In this document: one piece after another, positions 10,977-23,430 of the stretch
Layout: each line of letters opens with the position of its first letter
Position numbering within the stretch: position 1 is the stretch's first letter
Source of the DNA: Hygrocybe punicea
Lineage: Eukaryota > Basidiomycota > Agaricomycetes > Agaricales > Hygrophoraceae
Length of the DNA: 64,000 bases
Direction of reading: 5' to 3'
Assembly (NCBI GenBank): GCA_963556145.1
Contig: OY744464.1
Span: 1,550,001 to 1,614,000, forward strand
The notes under the pieces: generated by a model
The model's database searches: none
Seen by the model: only the letters and a program-made list of their open reading frames with translations
Told to the model about the DNA's origin: nothing
Position numbers and translations under genes: made by a program

Positions 10977-11339
10977 TACTTTGCTAAAATCCCTTCCCCA
11001 GCCATAAATCATGTCCCAAAGCCTGAAATAACTTAGAATCGTCATAGCTACCAGTACCATATATAGATACCAGTACTATATACAGGCAATAACCTTATCG
11101 GGACGGCCGGAACATCAGGAATGCTGGCCTTAGCCATCGTCAGGGTCCTGCCCGTCATCATTAGGGTCCCGCCCGTTGCATCAGGGTCTCGCGCTCGTCG
11201 CCACCAACAACGGCAACGCGTTCTCCTCTTCCCCTCCCTCTTTTCGGCTCGTTCTTTTTGTAGACATGATGTATTATCAAATATATGTACATTCTCAGTG
11301 CTAAACAGGGCGCGACACCATAACTACGTTCGCTATAGG

Positions 11340-12260
11340 CAGCATGGGAGAGGGGGAGTCTGAGGTGGGGGAAAGGCGTGCAAAGGGCAGGAGAGGCAGG
11401 GGGGGATGGGGAGGGTACGTGGGGCATCTGCCGGGTAGATTAGGGACACACCTGTTGGAGGGAACGGGAGGGCCGTGCGAGGAGTGGGAGGGCTGTTGTT
11501 GGGAGAATGGGATGGCCGTCTAGGGAGCGAGAGGGTGGTTGGTGGCCTTGGGGGGACGGATATGGCCCTGGGGGAGTAAAGGGTAGCTGTCTGGGGGGTG
11601 GGATAGCCGTCCGGGGAGCGGGACAACGTGGGGTGGCCCCGGGGGTGGAGATGACCCTAGAGGGAGCAGGAGGGCTGTTGGGGGAAACGGGAGGACTATG
11701 TGAGGAGCGGGAGGGCTATTAGGAGAACGGGATAGCCGTCTAGGGAGCAGGAGGGTGGTTGGTGGCCTTGGGGAGCAGAGGGAGCGGGAGGGCCGTGTGA
11801 GGAGGGGGAGGGCTGTTGGGACAACGAGATGGTTGTCTGGGGAGTGGGAGGGTGGTTGGTGGCCTTAGGGAGCAGAGGGAGCGGGAGGGCCGTGTGAGGA
11901 GCGGGAGGGCTGTTGGGAGAACGAGATGGCCAAATAGAGGGTAGCTGACCGGGGACTTGGATGGCCGTTCTGGGGAGTGGGACAACGTGGGGTGGCCCTT
12001 GGGGGATAGAGATGACCATAGGGGGAGCGGGAGGGCCGTTGGGGAAATGGGAGGCTGTGGCATGGTGGGAGATGGTCTGGAGGGAGCAGCATCGCTGTCC
12101 GGGGGGAGCGGGACGATGTCGGGTGCAAGATGGCCATGTGAGGAGCGGGAGGGCTGTGTGGGGAGCCGAATGAGGTGAGATGGCCGTGGAGGGCCCGCAA
12201 TGGACGTCGGGAGCGGGATGGTTGTGGGGGGTAGGAGGAGGGCACCTAGAGGAATTCGCT
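11340..12260. repeat. G-rich minisatellite in the left terminal inverted repeat
   Basis: Degenerate tandem units built on GGGAGCGGGAGGGCCGTGTG and GGGGAGCGGGATGGCCGTC. It is strongly purine-biased and is the inverted partner of the C-rich array at 19,735-21,040. ORFs over it on either strand are repeat products. Many GGG runs make quadruplex formation plausible. Confidence 0.85.
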
Positions 12261-12468
12261 GGTAAGATCACGGAGACCATCGACCATGTTTGCATGCTCA
12301 CCTCTGCGCCCCACGGATGCATTGCCCGTCCACTCTCTTGTCGTCGTAGTCGTCATTGCAGCTGTCTTCATTTTCTTGATCCACGCATTGTCTTCGTTTG
12401 TTGATCCAGCGTGAGAACTAACTCAGACACTTTTTTTTTTCCCATGCTTACGTGTGTCCTTCTACAGT

Positions 12469-15400
12469 ATGAGTTCACGTTTAGGGATGTCTCGGAAGGT
12501 TGTTGGCCTTTCCTCCGCCACCATCAAACATTCCGGGCGTGCTCACGAGCGTCGCAGCTATGTCTTGCATGCCGGGAAGCAGCAACAGCGGCAATCCACC
12601 CACAATCGGAAGTGGTGAGCCATAATCCAAGGTTTGTCTTGCTATCTATCGGATTCCCATTCTCATCCTTCACCATCAGAACTATCTCAGAATGATCGCG
12701 ATGCTGTAATGGAGATGGATATTGAAGCAAGCCTTACAGGCGACGCTGATGTGTTCGATACCGTTCCTCCAGGTGATGAAGGATTTGACATCAGCCATGA
12801 AGGTGGTGAATTCGAAGTTTTTGATGATCTCACAGAGGGCATCGCCGGTCTCACCAGCCTGTAAGTATTGTCCTGCCCTTCCGTAGCCTTCCTGTTAACA
12901 GTCTCGACAACAGGCGCTGAATTGATCACCGAGACCATCGCGATCGTCTAGAGAACCAGCATGCCCACTGGATGATGCAGATTGAAAGACTCGTCCCCGC
13001 CTTTTTGGACTACACCATGCGTGCCGAAAAGTGTGAACCATTAGCAACATTACCACCCGTGGGCAAACTCCAAGGAACTCCTCTTCCCACTCTTGATCTC
13101 GTTGATACCTTCTGTGAGTCAATCTGATCTCATCGTCCCCAACCCCTCCTGACCGCTTATTGAAGTTTGAAAGCAAGCTTCTCTTAGCACACTGTCTACT
13201 GATCTCTACCCGAATGAATCCCTCCTTCGCCACGGCTTCCTTGGTTGCTCCCCACTGCATCCCACCGCCGCCATCTCCATTCGGGCTCTTACAAACTTCC
13301 GCCAGACACGCCGTACCTGTCCTCGTCTCAGTATCGAGGCGCAGTGTAAAACATTATGTCATATGCACCAGATTTGTGTTTCAGATGATTGATGGCCGGT
13401 TCTCAATGTAGCATTGCCAGATCCCTTACGGGGCCTATTTGGCCGAACAATTTACAGCCGCTTATGATGTGTACCTCAAAATCCAACGCCGTGTGAATGT
13501 TCAAATTCAAGCGGCCCTGGGCTACAATTCACCGAGATACCGGCTGCTAAATGTTTGCCCCGCCTGTTTTTACAAACTCGACAATGAACCACACCTCAAA
13601 TTTTCCTCTTTCTGCGCTGTCGATGGCAACAACTCCCTGAAGCGCTTGTGCGCCGCCATACACAACGTCATTGCACGCCTTGATTCCCGCTCCCTTCCTT
13701 CTGACCGTTGGCTTTCTGCAGAAGAAGTTAACCGCTTTGCTGATGAGGTTAAACGTCAGCCGGTGGGTGTCCTGTTGGTCCAACACTACCTTGGGAGACT
13801 GAATACTCGGCAGGTCAAGAATCCTAATCCAGATGTCGCGTTTGATGATTGGGAAGATGACCAGGATTCCCCGCAAGCAGAATGCGTTAAGCGGTGGCGC
13901 AATGCAGGGCCCGAACAACGTAAGAAAATGTTCGCCCTGTTTGAAGAATCCGGTATCTTCATAGCGGTTTGCCGCCATCATTTTTTATTACTCGGCTGTG
14001 ATATGATCCGAAGCGGCGAGCTGTACATGTCATCCCCTTCTCCTTTTTTCCTGTCTGACGTTATCTCAGCGCCAAATACCCTCTTGCAATAATTGACCGT
14101 TTACTAGAGGTTTATGGTGCCGACATCGGAGTCGCCTACGAAATTAGATGTGCTTTCGAGGCGACAGTGGAGCACAGCAGCCTTGCAGAGCATGCACGAG
14201 AACTGCGTTTGCGACTCATGGTGGGCGCTTTTCATAGACATGCCCACAACAGGGCCTGTCAGGTATGGTGGCACCCGTTATATATAGAAGGGACTGGTCT
14301 TTTTGCAGGCGAAGGCTGTGAACATGTGTTTTCACTCTCCAATGAGACCACCCGTGATACTCGACATGCCTCATGGTTCCATCACCTGCAAACTATCCTC
14401 GAATATTTTGACCACTGGGATGATGACAAGTATGCTGCGCTCGGTAAGTGTTGATCGCTTCCAAGACCCTTAAACTGATCTGGTTTCAGGAAAATTCCTG
14501 TGGAACCATTATCATGAGGCCTTAGCATTGATCTCGTCCCTGGAAACAGAGCTTGGTGGCATCAAAGACAAACTCAAGATCACCGATGATGATCTCGTTC
14601 GCTTTTTTGCCGACGAAGTCGCGTACCTGAATGCTTTGAAAGCAACTCCAGTGACTGAAGCCCTCAAAATTCAGTATGTCCAGGCACTCAATGAGTTGTC
14701 TTGCATGCAGTAAGCAAATTTGGCCTCCGAGTTGATCGGTTTTGATTTGGCGCACCATATCTAGTAAGGAATGGAACCTGTCGCATGCAGCGGCAAATGA
14801 GGTCTTTATGACAGTGGCTGCCCAAAACATCCATTTGGCGATTCTCCAAGCCCGACGACGAGTCGACACTGCTTATGCGAAGCTTCAGAATTGCGAGGCG
14901 TATGTATCCAATTTAGAAGCCCAGCCTAACATTGAGGAACGGTGGACCGTGGATTCACCCGACTACAAACGCAATAGGGAACAAGTTGCCCTCTGGGATT
15001 ATCATGAGGCACTCGATGAATTGGAGCGTCTCGTTGTCATGCGTCTATTTGAACTCTCAAAGCTTGGCATGTCCGGAACAGGTAAGTCATCTGTTTACTA
15101 AACAATTTGATTGCTAAACTTGGGCAGGATACAAGCTTCGCCGTCAGATCGGTAAAGCACTGCAACGTCGATCAGAAGCTATACGAAATGCTCTAACCAG
15201 ATACAATGAGCAGGCCGCCAAGCTTGATCCCCCGTGTCCTGCCCTCTTGTGGAAGGAAATTGTTGAGTACAGTTTTCTGGCTGAATTCGACCTCCTCCGC
15301 CATTCTCGTGCTGACGTGCGTCGAGAGCCATGGGCGCAACCTGCACACCGTGAGGCAGTAACCAAATATTTCAAGCTTGCTCGGGCACAGGAGGAGATTG

Positions 15401-15711
15401 TGCGACTCAATGTTGAGATACTTCGTCTTCGCACCCGAATTCATGATGACACAATTCATGTTGCCAGAGTTCTTGAAGATCTTGCAACCAGCAATCCCTC
15501 GTTGTGTGCTGCGGTACGAAAGTGGTGGACACTGCGATCGTCGGTGAATGAGAAGCTTTTGCAATGGTTGGATATGGTTGAACGGCTTCCTGGTTTCACG
15601 AGTAAGCGCAGTATTGGAAAACGTGCTGGCTCGACTCTTCCGCAGGATAATGTGGAGCCAGAGCCCAGTCTTGTTACCGAGTCAACCGAGGATATGGATG
15701 CTGAATCTTGA
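12469..15711 (+). pseudogene. KDZ (Kyakuja-Dileera-Zisupton) transposase, interrupted
   Basis: Probable exons: 12,469-12,614; 12,680-12,860; 12,914-13,113; 13,166-13,371; 13,421-14,022; 14,070-14,443; 14,490-14,709; 14,765-15,081; 15,128-15,711. Signatures in order: LLRHGFLGCSPLHPT, CKTLCHMH, CPACFYKL, then AVDGNNSLKR (its Asp, codon 13,622-13,624, is a catalytic candidate), KMFALFEESGIF, CRHHF, CDMIRSGEL, YPLAIIDRLLEVYG, AFHRHAHNR, YIEGTG and GEGCEHVFSLSN (catalytic Glu candidate), WNHYHEALA, then a coiled C-terminal region. This fits the KDZ transposases of Agaricomycetes. Two in-frame TGA codons are seen (12,918-12,920; 13,168-13,170), and the joins of exons 1-2 and near 13,371-13,421 do not keep frame by simple splicing. 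The catalytic half is intact. It should be the enzyme that moved this element, now probably dead. Confidence 0.85.
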
Positions 15712-16120
15712 CAGGAACATGCACAGGATCTTGAGAAGATGATGGATTTCATGCAGTGCATTTCTGTTGCAGATTGAATGTAAACACAACTGTATTATAT
15801 ATATTGTGAATGGTAGTATTTGAGGATATCTCAGGCATGAATTTATGAAGATTAGGAAGCGTCGCATCATGATGCATGATGGTCTGTGTGAAGGTACTAT
15901 TTGAGGGTCTCTGACAGGCATGAACTTATGAATATTAGGAAGCCTCGCATCATGATAGTCTGCTGGAGCTCCAATACCTTCAGCAGAAGTATCCTGTTGA
16001 AGGGAAACAGAATTGCTCGTACTGTACAGTAGAGTATCAATGAATTCTGTGTATCTTGCATGAATTTCAGACAGTTTGCGTTTGCCGCCACAACTCGGTT
16101 TGTGTTTTGTTTTGTGGCTC
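15712..16120. other. spacer between KDZ transposase and accessory gene 1
   Basis: No gene seen. It contains an imperfect direct duplication of about 70 bp: TGAGGATATCTCAGGCATGA at about 15,821 and TGAGGGTCTCTGACAGGCAT at about 15,902, each followed by ATTTATGAAGATTAGGAAGC or a close variant. Confidence 0.6.
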
Positions 16121-17492
16121 ATGTCGAATCCATCTCCCACTAAGTTGCACACTCCGGCCTCTACCCCTAGCTACACTGTATCTGGTGTGCACACCATGCA
16201 TGCCCTGACTGCTGGCAGTGGTTCTAGCTCAACAGCTCGTCTAGCAAGTGTGCGGGCCCTCCTGCGACATCAACTTTCCGTCGACAACAGCCATTTGTCA
16301 ATGAGGCGCAATGGACTTCATCCGATGTACATTGCACTCCACGGCGATGGAAATGCTGTCGGAAAGGATTGTCAGGAGATTAAGCAGGTGCTGGATGAAT
16401 CGTGCAAGGACCTCTTCGACGCCGTAAGTAGTTTTTTCTTGCATTTCTCATTTTCTATATTTTTAGCTCACCCCGACTGTTGTTCAGCTGGCGGTGCTCG
16501 ATCGCATCGATGGAGGAATCACCGTGCTTATGCGGTGTCCGGGCTATCAAACTTCAGAGGACCTCACCGTCGAGAACATTACCGTTGATCTCTACGTCTC
16601 ACCGCGTGAATTACATGAACGGAGTCAACACATCAGCAAGCGAGTAGCGGTTCTAGCACAGTCTTTCGGAGAGGACATGGCCTTGCCGCATCTTCGGCGA
16701 TTCGCTGCCCGTTGTTTCATTGAAAATGTTGTCCCTCCGCAAGCACCCTGTAAGTTCTTGCCATTCCAATGTGCTAGGATCTGCTTACAGTCAGTGATAG
16801 CCTTCGGAGTACAGCTCAAGACAAATGGACCGTGCATCCTGCCGCCGACCCTCACTCCTGGTGGTTCGCACATTTGCTGTCGCTGCCTCCCAACCGGAAG
16901 GCTGACCGGCAGTGTAGCCAAGGAAACTGATGATGAACAATGGTGGGCAGAGGCTGCCAACGCTTTGGTGGGCTTCGAACACGCCGAGCCCCCTGCGCTA
17001 ATCTCCAGTGGTGCTCCCACTGGTCTGGCTGGCCCGGTCCTGACACCTCCACCTTTGAGCACCACACCTCAATCAACTGTGTTGACGCAGATCCCTTCAC
17101 CCTCAAAAACGGCACCTTCAGGACGCAGCATCATGCTCACACCTGTCCCCGCCTTGCCGACGCTCTCATCGATGTTAACCAGAACCCGAGAAGCATCTGC
17201 GGGACAGGCCGTTTTACCTCGTGATGGATTTGGTGGTGCCATAATCAGTCCCGGCCCACATACCGATGCCGTATTGGATCGCTTTGAACTCAACGACACT
17301 CTTCTCCCGCACCTCCGTGTTCTCACAACTACTGTTCGTAGCAGCAAATGGGAGGCTACGCTCCAGGGCCGTCAATGGGGACTTGGCTACGAACAAGCCG
17401 TCAGTCTGTCGAATGCAATGCTCGCCGATATCAAGAACCAATCTTTGCCTCAGCTCCAGGTACCGACTTTGTATCTCTCTGACCCGAGATAA
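16121..17492 (+). CDS. KDZ-element accessory protein 1 (unknown function)
   Basis: The start MSNPSPTKLHTPA at 16,121 is chosen because the frame runs unbroken to a GTAAGT donor at 16,424. The acceptor is either 16,466 or 16,487; both keep frame and continue AVLDRIDGGITVLMRCPGY. A further possible intron is 16,750-16,790 (GTAAGT...TTACAG), but reading through also stays open to a stop at 17,492. Joined frames after that intron show WTVHP and WWFAHLLSLP, so the middle is uncertain and may hold a frameshift. The protein is about 420 residues: a hydrophilic N-terminus, a conserved-looking globular part, a Pro/Ser/Thr-rich linker (16,990-17,200) and a C-terminal RWQWGLGYEQA-like segment. No membrane segment or known catalytic motif. 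It lies in tandem 0.4 kb after the transposase. Confidence 0.6.
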
Positions 17493-17878
17493 TTTGGTTG
17501 ATTAGTTCCCACAGCAATCCAAAAACATCGCGTCATCGTTATCTTGGCTGTTCCTCTACTCCTGTGTTGTGTGCTTAGTGGCCGTGGTGGCTCTGTTTGT
17601 GTTTTAAAATGGATCATGTTTCGTCCTTTTTTAGCTTAGTTTCTCTGGCTTTCTAGCCGGCGAACAAACATGCCGCTGTGTACAATATCACGCTGTTCCA
17701 GTTTTGGTGCCCGATGGTGCCAACGAGACTATTTTCTGTTGACGTGCGAAATTCCTACCGGTTCCAGGATCAGTACGCCCCTTTTTATTTTGTTGACATG
17801 TGAAGTGAACTAAAGTATTACCACCGTTATATATATTAAGGTGGTTCATTTATCGCCGCCAAATTCCAACCCACCCCT
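17493..17878. other. spacer between accessory genes 1 and 2
   Basis: No gene seen. GTACCGACTTTG at 17,460 with TTGATTAG at about 17,505 could be one more intron of accessory gene 1. A TATATATATTAAGG stretch at about 17,828-17,841 lies 40-50 bp before the start of accessory gene 2 and is a plausible TATA-type promoter element. Confidence 0.4.
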
Positions 17879-19361
17879 ATGGTCATGCGGACTCGCTTTT
17901 ACAAGCCGACTGCAAAGCCATCTGGACACATCCAACACGTCGCAAGGAAACACAGGAGGGTTCAACTTACTAAAGAAGCGCGAGCAGCTATTAATGCCCA
18001 TCAACATGAGGCAGCCAAGCAATACAAGAAGGATATCGACAAAGTATGGGCCGAGATCGGTGAGAAAGCCGAAAACCTTGCGTCAACCCACCACAAGAGT
18101 GTCCGGCATGTTCAAGGCGAACTCCATATGGGTCAGAGTCTCGCCCACAAACAACGCGCCAAACCCAATGCATGGAATGCATTTTGCTGGAAGAAGAGCG
18201 TTTCTCTGAAGGAGAATGATGGCGATGAGAGTAGGTCTTTATCACTCTAATGAACTGGCTGTTCTGACTATGCCGACAAAGATTCCCCTCCGAAAGGGAC
18301 TGGAAGGGAGGTTCTACAAGGACTCGTTCATTCTCACAAGTCGGAGTATGAGGCACTGACTGAGGAACAGAAGACGGAACTCATCAAAGAGTTCGAGACT
18401 CACAAGGCAAACCGAATGTGTGGACTTCGGATCTCCACCAAGTCGAGGGTCAATGATGTGACAAAGACGCTCAAGGTTATAGAAAATGAGGTACAGACTT
18501 CACTGTTCTCCATATTTGTGGTCTCATCATGTTGCACGCAGTTGAGCAATTTGAGATCACGCACTGGTGTGGAGTCCCTACTTTTTGCTGCACGTGGGTC
18601 GACAGATCTCCCTCTCTGTGGTCTCGTATATGAAACCGATGGCATCGAAAACTTTTTGGAGGGTGTCATGAAGATGGACATGCAACATTTTATTGGCAAG
18701 ATGGAAGGCTTTGCGGTGTAGGGAATCAAAGGTTGATTTTATTTTAGTCTGTCGAAGGTCATGGTTTGATGTGGTTTAGGATCTGCCAAGAATCACCAGC
18801 AGCATGTATCTTTGCTTTGTGCAGACATCCGAAATGAGATTCAGACCGGTCTCCGTATGTATTCCTATGAATCAATAATGTTGATATTACTTATATCTGC
18901 CAGGTAACATTACAAAGGATCCCAAGGCCCGGATGCATTGGGTGTATTACTGGCGCAATGTAGTACGACGCTATCAAGTCAGTATTGAGGGATGGCCCGA
19001 GAAACACGCCTTCAAGAACCTGAGTACAATTTCTATCTCAATCACTGACCTGGAGGACATCCTTCAACACTTGAGGGTGGGTAGAATCTATTGGCGCAAA
19101 CTCACCGATGAGGAATTCAAGGAGTTGGATGGACAAAGGGAGGCCGACATCTTGGCTGGCAATATCAAGGAACCAGCATGTCGCCGTCGCTCCGATTATG
19201 GTAAGAAGAGGTCCAGGGGCCAGAATGATGGAAACCAGGGCCCTGCCAAGAAACACCGAAGCCGCAGTGTAATTGATACCGATGATGAAACTGATGGTGG
19301 GGCGGAGACTCCAGCCAAAGGTGAAGGGAGCGGCAGCCATGGCGCTGTGGATAATAACTGA
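17879..19361 (+). pseudogene. KDZ-element accessory protein 2 (unknown function, probably broken)
   Basis: Exons 17,879-18,230, 18,282-18,490, 18,542-18,715, 18,780-18,854 and 18,904-19,361 are supported by GT...AG introns of 50-64 bp and continuous reading. Features: basic N-terminus MVMRTRFYKPTAK, HHKSVRHVQGELHMGQ, NAWNAFCWKK, ISTKSRVNDVTKTLK, GSTDLPLCGLVYETDGIENF, GKMEGFAV, AKNHQQH, RNVVRRYQVSIEGWPE, then a basic acidic-patch tail with KKRSRGQ and an Asp/Glu-rich stretch. About 420 residues, soluble, probably nuclear from its basic clusters. After GKMEGFAV comes TAG (18,719-18,721); simple removal of 18,716-18,779 leaves the wrong phase, so a CAG-to-TAG change and loss of a donor are likely. 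Similar proteins may accompany KDZ elements in other Agaricomycetes; this is from memory and unverified. Confidence 0.6.
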
Positions 19362-19734
19362 TAGGCCGGTCGCACTTGACTGTACTCAATGTTGACTTAA
19401 ATTGCTATGTTTGACTTGTCTCACCACATGACATGAACTCATACTAATGTAATTAAGAGACACTCAGGTAAGCATGGGAAAATCAGCGGACCTCCATACG
19501 AAGGAATAAATTAAATATTATTATATAATGTATCTTTGGGTTAGGTCATGTGACCTTCCCATGACCGATGTCTGAGTCTGAGTCAGGTTCTCACGCTTCA
19601 TCAACAAACGAAGTCAACAAAACGAAGACAGCTGCAACGACGACAAGAAAATGGACGTGCAATGCATTCTCGGGGCGCAGAGGTGAGCATGCGAACATGG
19701 TCGATGGTCTCCGTGAACTTACCAGCGAATATTG

Positions 19735-21120
19735 ACGACTGCCCTCCTCCTGCCCCCCACAACCATCCCGCTCCGCGCGTCCATTGTGCGCCCTCCACAG
19801 CCATCTCGCCTCCTTCGGCTCCCCACACAGCCCTCCCGCTCCTCACACGACCATGTCGCACCATCACATTCCCCCATGGCCGTCCAGCTCCCCCACAGCA
19901 TTCCTGAGCCATTTCCCTCGCACTGACCACCCTACACTGTCTTGCTCCCCCCGGACAGCCATGCTGCTCCCTCCAGGACCATCACCCACCATCCCACTCT
20001 AGGGTCATCTCCATCCCCCCCAGGGCCACCCCACGGTGTCCCGCTCCCCATACAGCCATCCCACTCCCCGGACAGCTACCCTCTACTCCCCAGGGCCATC
20101 TCCATCCCCCCAAAGCCACCAACCACCCTCCCGCTCCCCAGACGGCCATCCCATTCTCCTAACAGCCCTCCCGCTCCTCACATGACCCTCCCTCTCCCCA
20201 GGGCCACCAGCCACCCTCTCGCTCCCCAGATGGCCCTGGACAGCTACCCAAAGGCACCAACCACCCTCCCGCTCAGCCCTCCCGCTCCTCACATGGCCCT
20301 CCCGCTCCTCTGCTCCCCCCAGGGCCATCTCCATCCCCCCCAAGGCCACCAACCAACCCCCCACTCCCCAGACGGCTATCCCACTCTCTAGACAGCTACC
20401 CTCTGCTCCCCTCAGGGCCATCTCCATCCCCCGAGATCACCAACCACCCTCCCGCTCTCCAGACGGCCATCCCGTTCTCCCAACAGCCCTCCCCCTCCTC
20501 ACACGGCCCTCCCGCTCCCTCTGCTCTCCAAGGCCATCTCCATCCCCCCAAGGCCGCCAACCACCCTCCTGCTCCCCAGACGGCCATCCCGTTCTCCCAA
20601 CAGCCCTCCCCCTCCTCACACGGCCCTCCCGCTCCCTCTGCTCCCCCCATCTCCGTCCCCCCACTCCCTCTGCTCCCCCCAGGGCCATCCTCCATCCTCC
20701 GAAGGCCACCAACTACCCTCCCGCTCCCTAGACGGCTATCCCGTGCTCCTAATAGCCCTCCCGCTCCTCACACAGTCCTCCTGTTTCCCCCAACAGCCCT
20801 CCTGCTCCCTCTAGGGTCATCTCCACCCCTGGGGCCACCCCACATTGTCCCGCTCCCCGGACAGCTATCCCACCCCCCGGACAGCTACCCTCTACTCCCC
20901 CAGGGCCATATCCGTCCCCCCAAGGCCACCAACCACCCTCTCGCTCCCTAGACGGCCATCCCATTCTCCCAACAACAGCCCTCCCACTCCTCGCACGGCC
21001 CTCCCGTTCCCTCCAACAGGTGTGTCCCTAATCTACCCGGCAGATGCCCCACGTACCCTCCCCATCCCCCCCTGCCTCTCCCGCCCTTTGCACGCCTTTC
21101 CCCCACCTCAGACTCCCCCT
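19735..21120. repeat. C-rich minisatellite of the right terminal inverted repeat
   Basis: Degenerate tandem units built on CCCTCCCGCTCCCCAGACGG and CCATCCCGTTCTCCCAACAG, strongly pyrimidine-biased. It is longer than its left partner (11,340-12,260), with extra internal duplications around 20,400-20,700 such as the twice-seen CGGCCATCCCGTTCTCCCAA. ORFs over it are repeat products. Confidence 0.85.
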
Positions 21121-21494
21121 CTCCCATGCTGCCTATAGCGAACGTAGTTATGGTGTCGCGCCCTGTTTAGCACTGAGAATGTACATATATTTGATAATAC
21201 ATCATGTCTACAAAAAGAACGAGCCGAAAAGAGGGAGGGGAAGAGGAGAACGCGTTGCCGTTGTTGGTGGCGACGAGCGCGAGACCCTGATGCAACGGGC
21301 GGGACCCTAATGATGACGGGCAGGACCCTGACGATGGCTAAGGCCAGCGTTCCTGATGTTCCGGCCGTCCCGATAAGGTTATTGCCTGTATATAGTACTG
21401 GTATCTATATATGGTACTGGTAGCTATGACGATTCTAAGTTATTTCAGGCTTTGGGACATGATTTATGGCTGGGGAAGGGATTTTAGCAAAGTA

Positions 21495-21546
21495 GAGCCT
21501 AACGATAGTGGCTGAGACTCGTGATCAGCCACTATCATTAGGCTCT
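21495..21546. repeat. short hairpin in the right terminal repeat
   Basis: Inverted copy of the hairpin at 10,925-10,976: GAGCCTAACGATAGTGGCTG, spacer, then its complement with one change (ATCATTAGG for ATCGTTAGG, a CpG to TpG-type change). Confidence 0.8.
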
Positions 21547-22439
21547 TATTGTGGGAAGGTCAGGTGTTGGACGGCCCAACGTGACATCACACTTTGTGAC
21601 ATGTGATCAACAAACACGTGAAGTCACATGAACAAATAAGTACAAGCCCATCAAACACGGTTGAGATTTTCTCCTTACCTCACAACCACCACTACCACTT
21701 TTGATGACACTGCAGGATCCTTGGTTATTGTACCGGGCAACAACCAGAGATTCTGGAGTGTCATAGTCTTAACTGGTAGGTGATTTCCTCAGGCTTTGTT
21801 GCTCACGTCTGTTCACTTCACAGGACTACTTGATTATTGTGGTATGTTCTTCTTTTTCACCGTCAGGTATCTTCTTTGGTATGTTTGCATCCAGATGAGT
21901 GATTAATTTGTATTACCCCATTACTGACAGTATCTTTTGTTGAAGTTATCTGTTCAACTTGAATGAACATTGTGGCATCTCTGCGTGCCAACTGTTGGTG
22001 TCTGGTCCTCAGAAATGAGTGCTTGTCACTGTACAGGTCTTCAGGAATGAAAGGGCGGGTGAATCCCCCTGATTTCCTTGCTGGGCAACCTACTTGTAGT
22101 GGGCCTGGTGGCATCATTGAAAGTTGACCAGGTAAGTCTCATTATTACTTTTAAGCCTCCCTTTAGTGACATTGAGACCAGGTAATATTGTTAGTTTAGT
22201 TGATTTCAGTATCCATTTTTGGTTATTTGTTCGCAAAATTTTTGTTAGTATTTTCTTTGTCAGTTAGTCTTGATCAAGAAGGAGAAGAGCTCCTCCTTTG
22301 AGATCAAGACTGAATGGCGTTGGTGTCTTGCTTATTATCCTTTCAGAGGCATTTGTGACACAGTAGCAGTACTTGTTGTAATGTTAAGCTGTCAATGTCT
22401 TAGAAGGAATTTATTGCATTTTATCGGTGTAAACCCTAA

Positions 22440-23430
22440 CCCTATGTCACAAGGTCAGCGGTATCATGGCTGGCCATTATATCTCTGGCACTGGTCAATC
22501 CATGACCCACAACTAGCCAAAGACCCATTAGGAACAGCCAACCAATGTGCCATGACCAGCCAATGTATTCTGAGTGTTGGCCAATGCATATCATGTTGAC
22601 AGCTGATGTAATTAGAGCTGTGGCCATCCCAATGGAGCTGGAGCTTTGGCCAACCCAGGTGCTATGGCCATGTCATATAACCAAAGCTTTGGCCAACCCA
22701 TGTTCCATGGCTACACCCAGTACAGTCAGCCAATCCATGTCTCATGGCCAGCCAATAAACACACAGAGGTCAGCCAATCCATCTCCCATGGCCAGCCAAA
22801 ATACCCAGACCATTCGGCCAACCCATGTTCCATGGCCAACCAAAATACCCAGACCGGTCAGCCAATCCACTTCCCATGGCCAGTGGAAATACCTAGCCCG
22901 GTCAGCCAATCCATGTCCCATGGCCAGCCGAAAGACCTAGCCCGGTTGGCCAATCCATGAAAATACCCAGGGCAGTCGGCCAATCCATGTTCCATGGCCA
23001 GCCGAAATACCCAGACAGGTTGGCCAATCCATGTTCCATGGCCGGCCAAGATACCCAGCCCAGTCGGCCAATCCACCTCCCATGGCCAGCCGAAATACCC
23101 AGACCCATCAGCCAATCCATGTTCCATGGCCAACCGAAATACCCAGACTGGTCGGCCAATCCACATTCCATGGCCAGCCGAAACACCCAGACAATTCGGC
23201 CAATCCATGTTCCATGGCCAGCCAAGATACCTAGCCCGGTCAGCCAATCCATGTTCCATGACCAGCCAAGATACCCAGACCGGTCGGCCAATCCATCTCC
23301 CATGGCCAGCCAATATATCCTTCTGCTTCGGCCAACCCATGCTTCTCCGAACATGGAACCCTCGGCCAAGCCATCTGCCCTGGAGAAAGATATTGGTCGG
23401 CCGAGATAAGCCAGCCCACTTGGGGTGGGA
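22440..23430. repeat. 43-44-bp minisatellite in the right terminal inverted repeat
   Basis: Inverted partner of 4,480-5,570. The unit reads roughly GGCCAATCCATGTTCCATGG followed by CCAGCCGAAATACCCAGAC, about 20 copies of varying quality. The outermost part (23,340-23,460) is unique again and aligns with the left end. Confidence 0.85.

Noticed and set aside
11333..12322. Pro/Ser-rich ORFs on the minus strand and Gly/Glu-rich ORFs on the plus strand
   Set aside because: Products of the G/C-skewed minisatellite; the mirrored ORFs at 19,662-20,964 are the same repeat read from the other arm.
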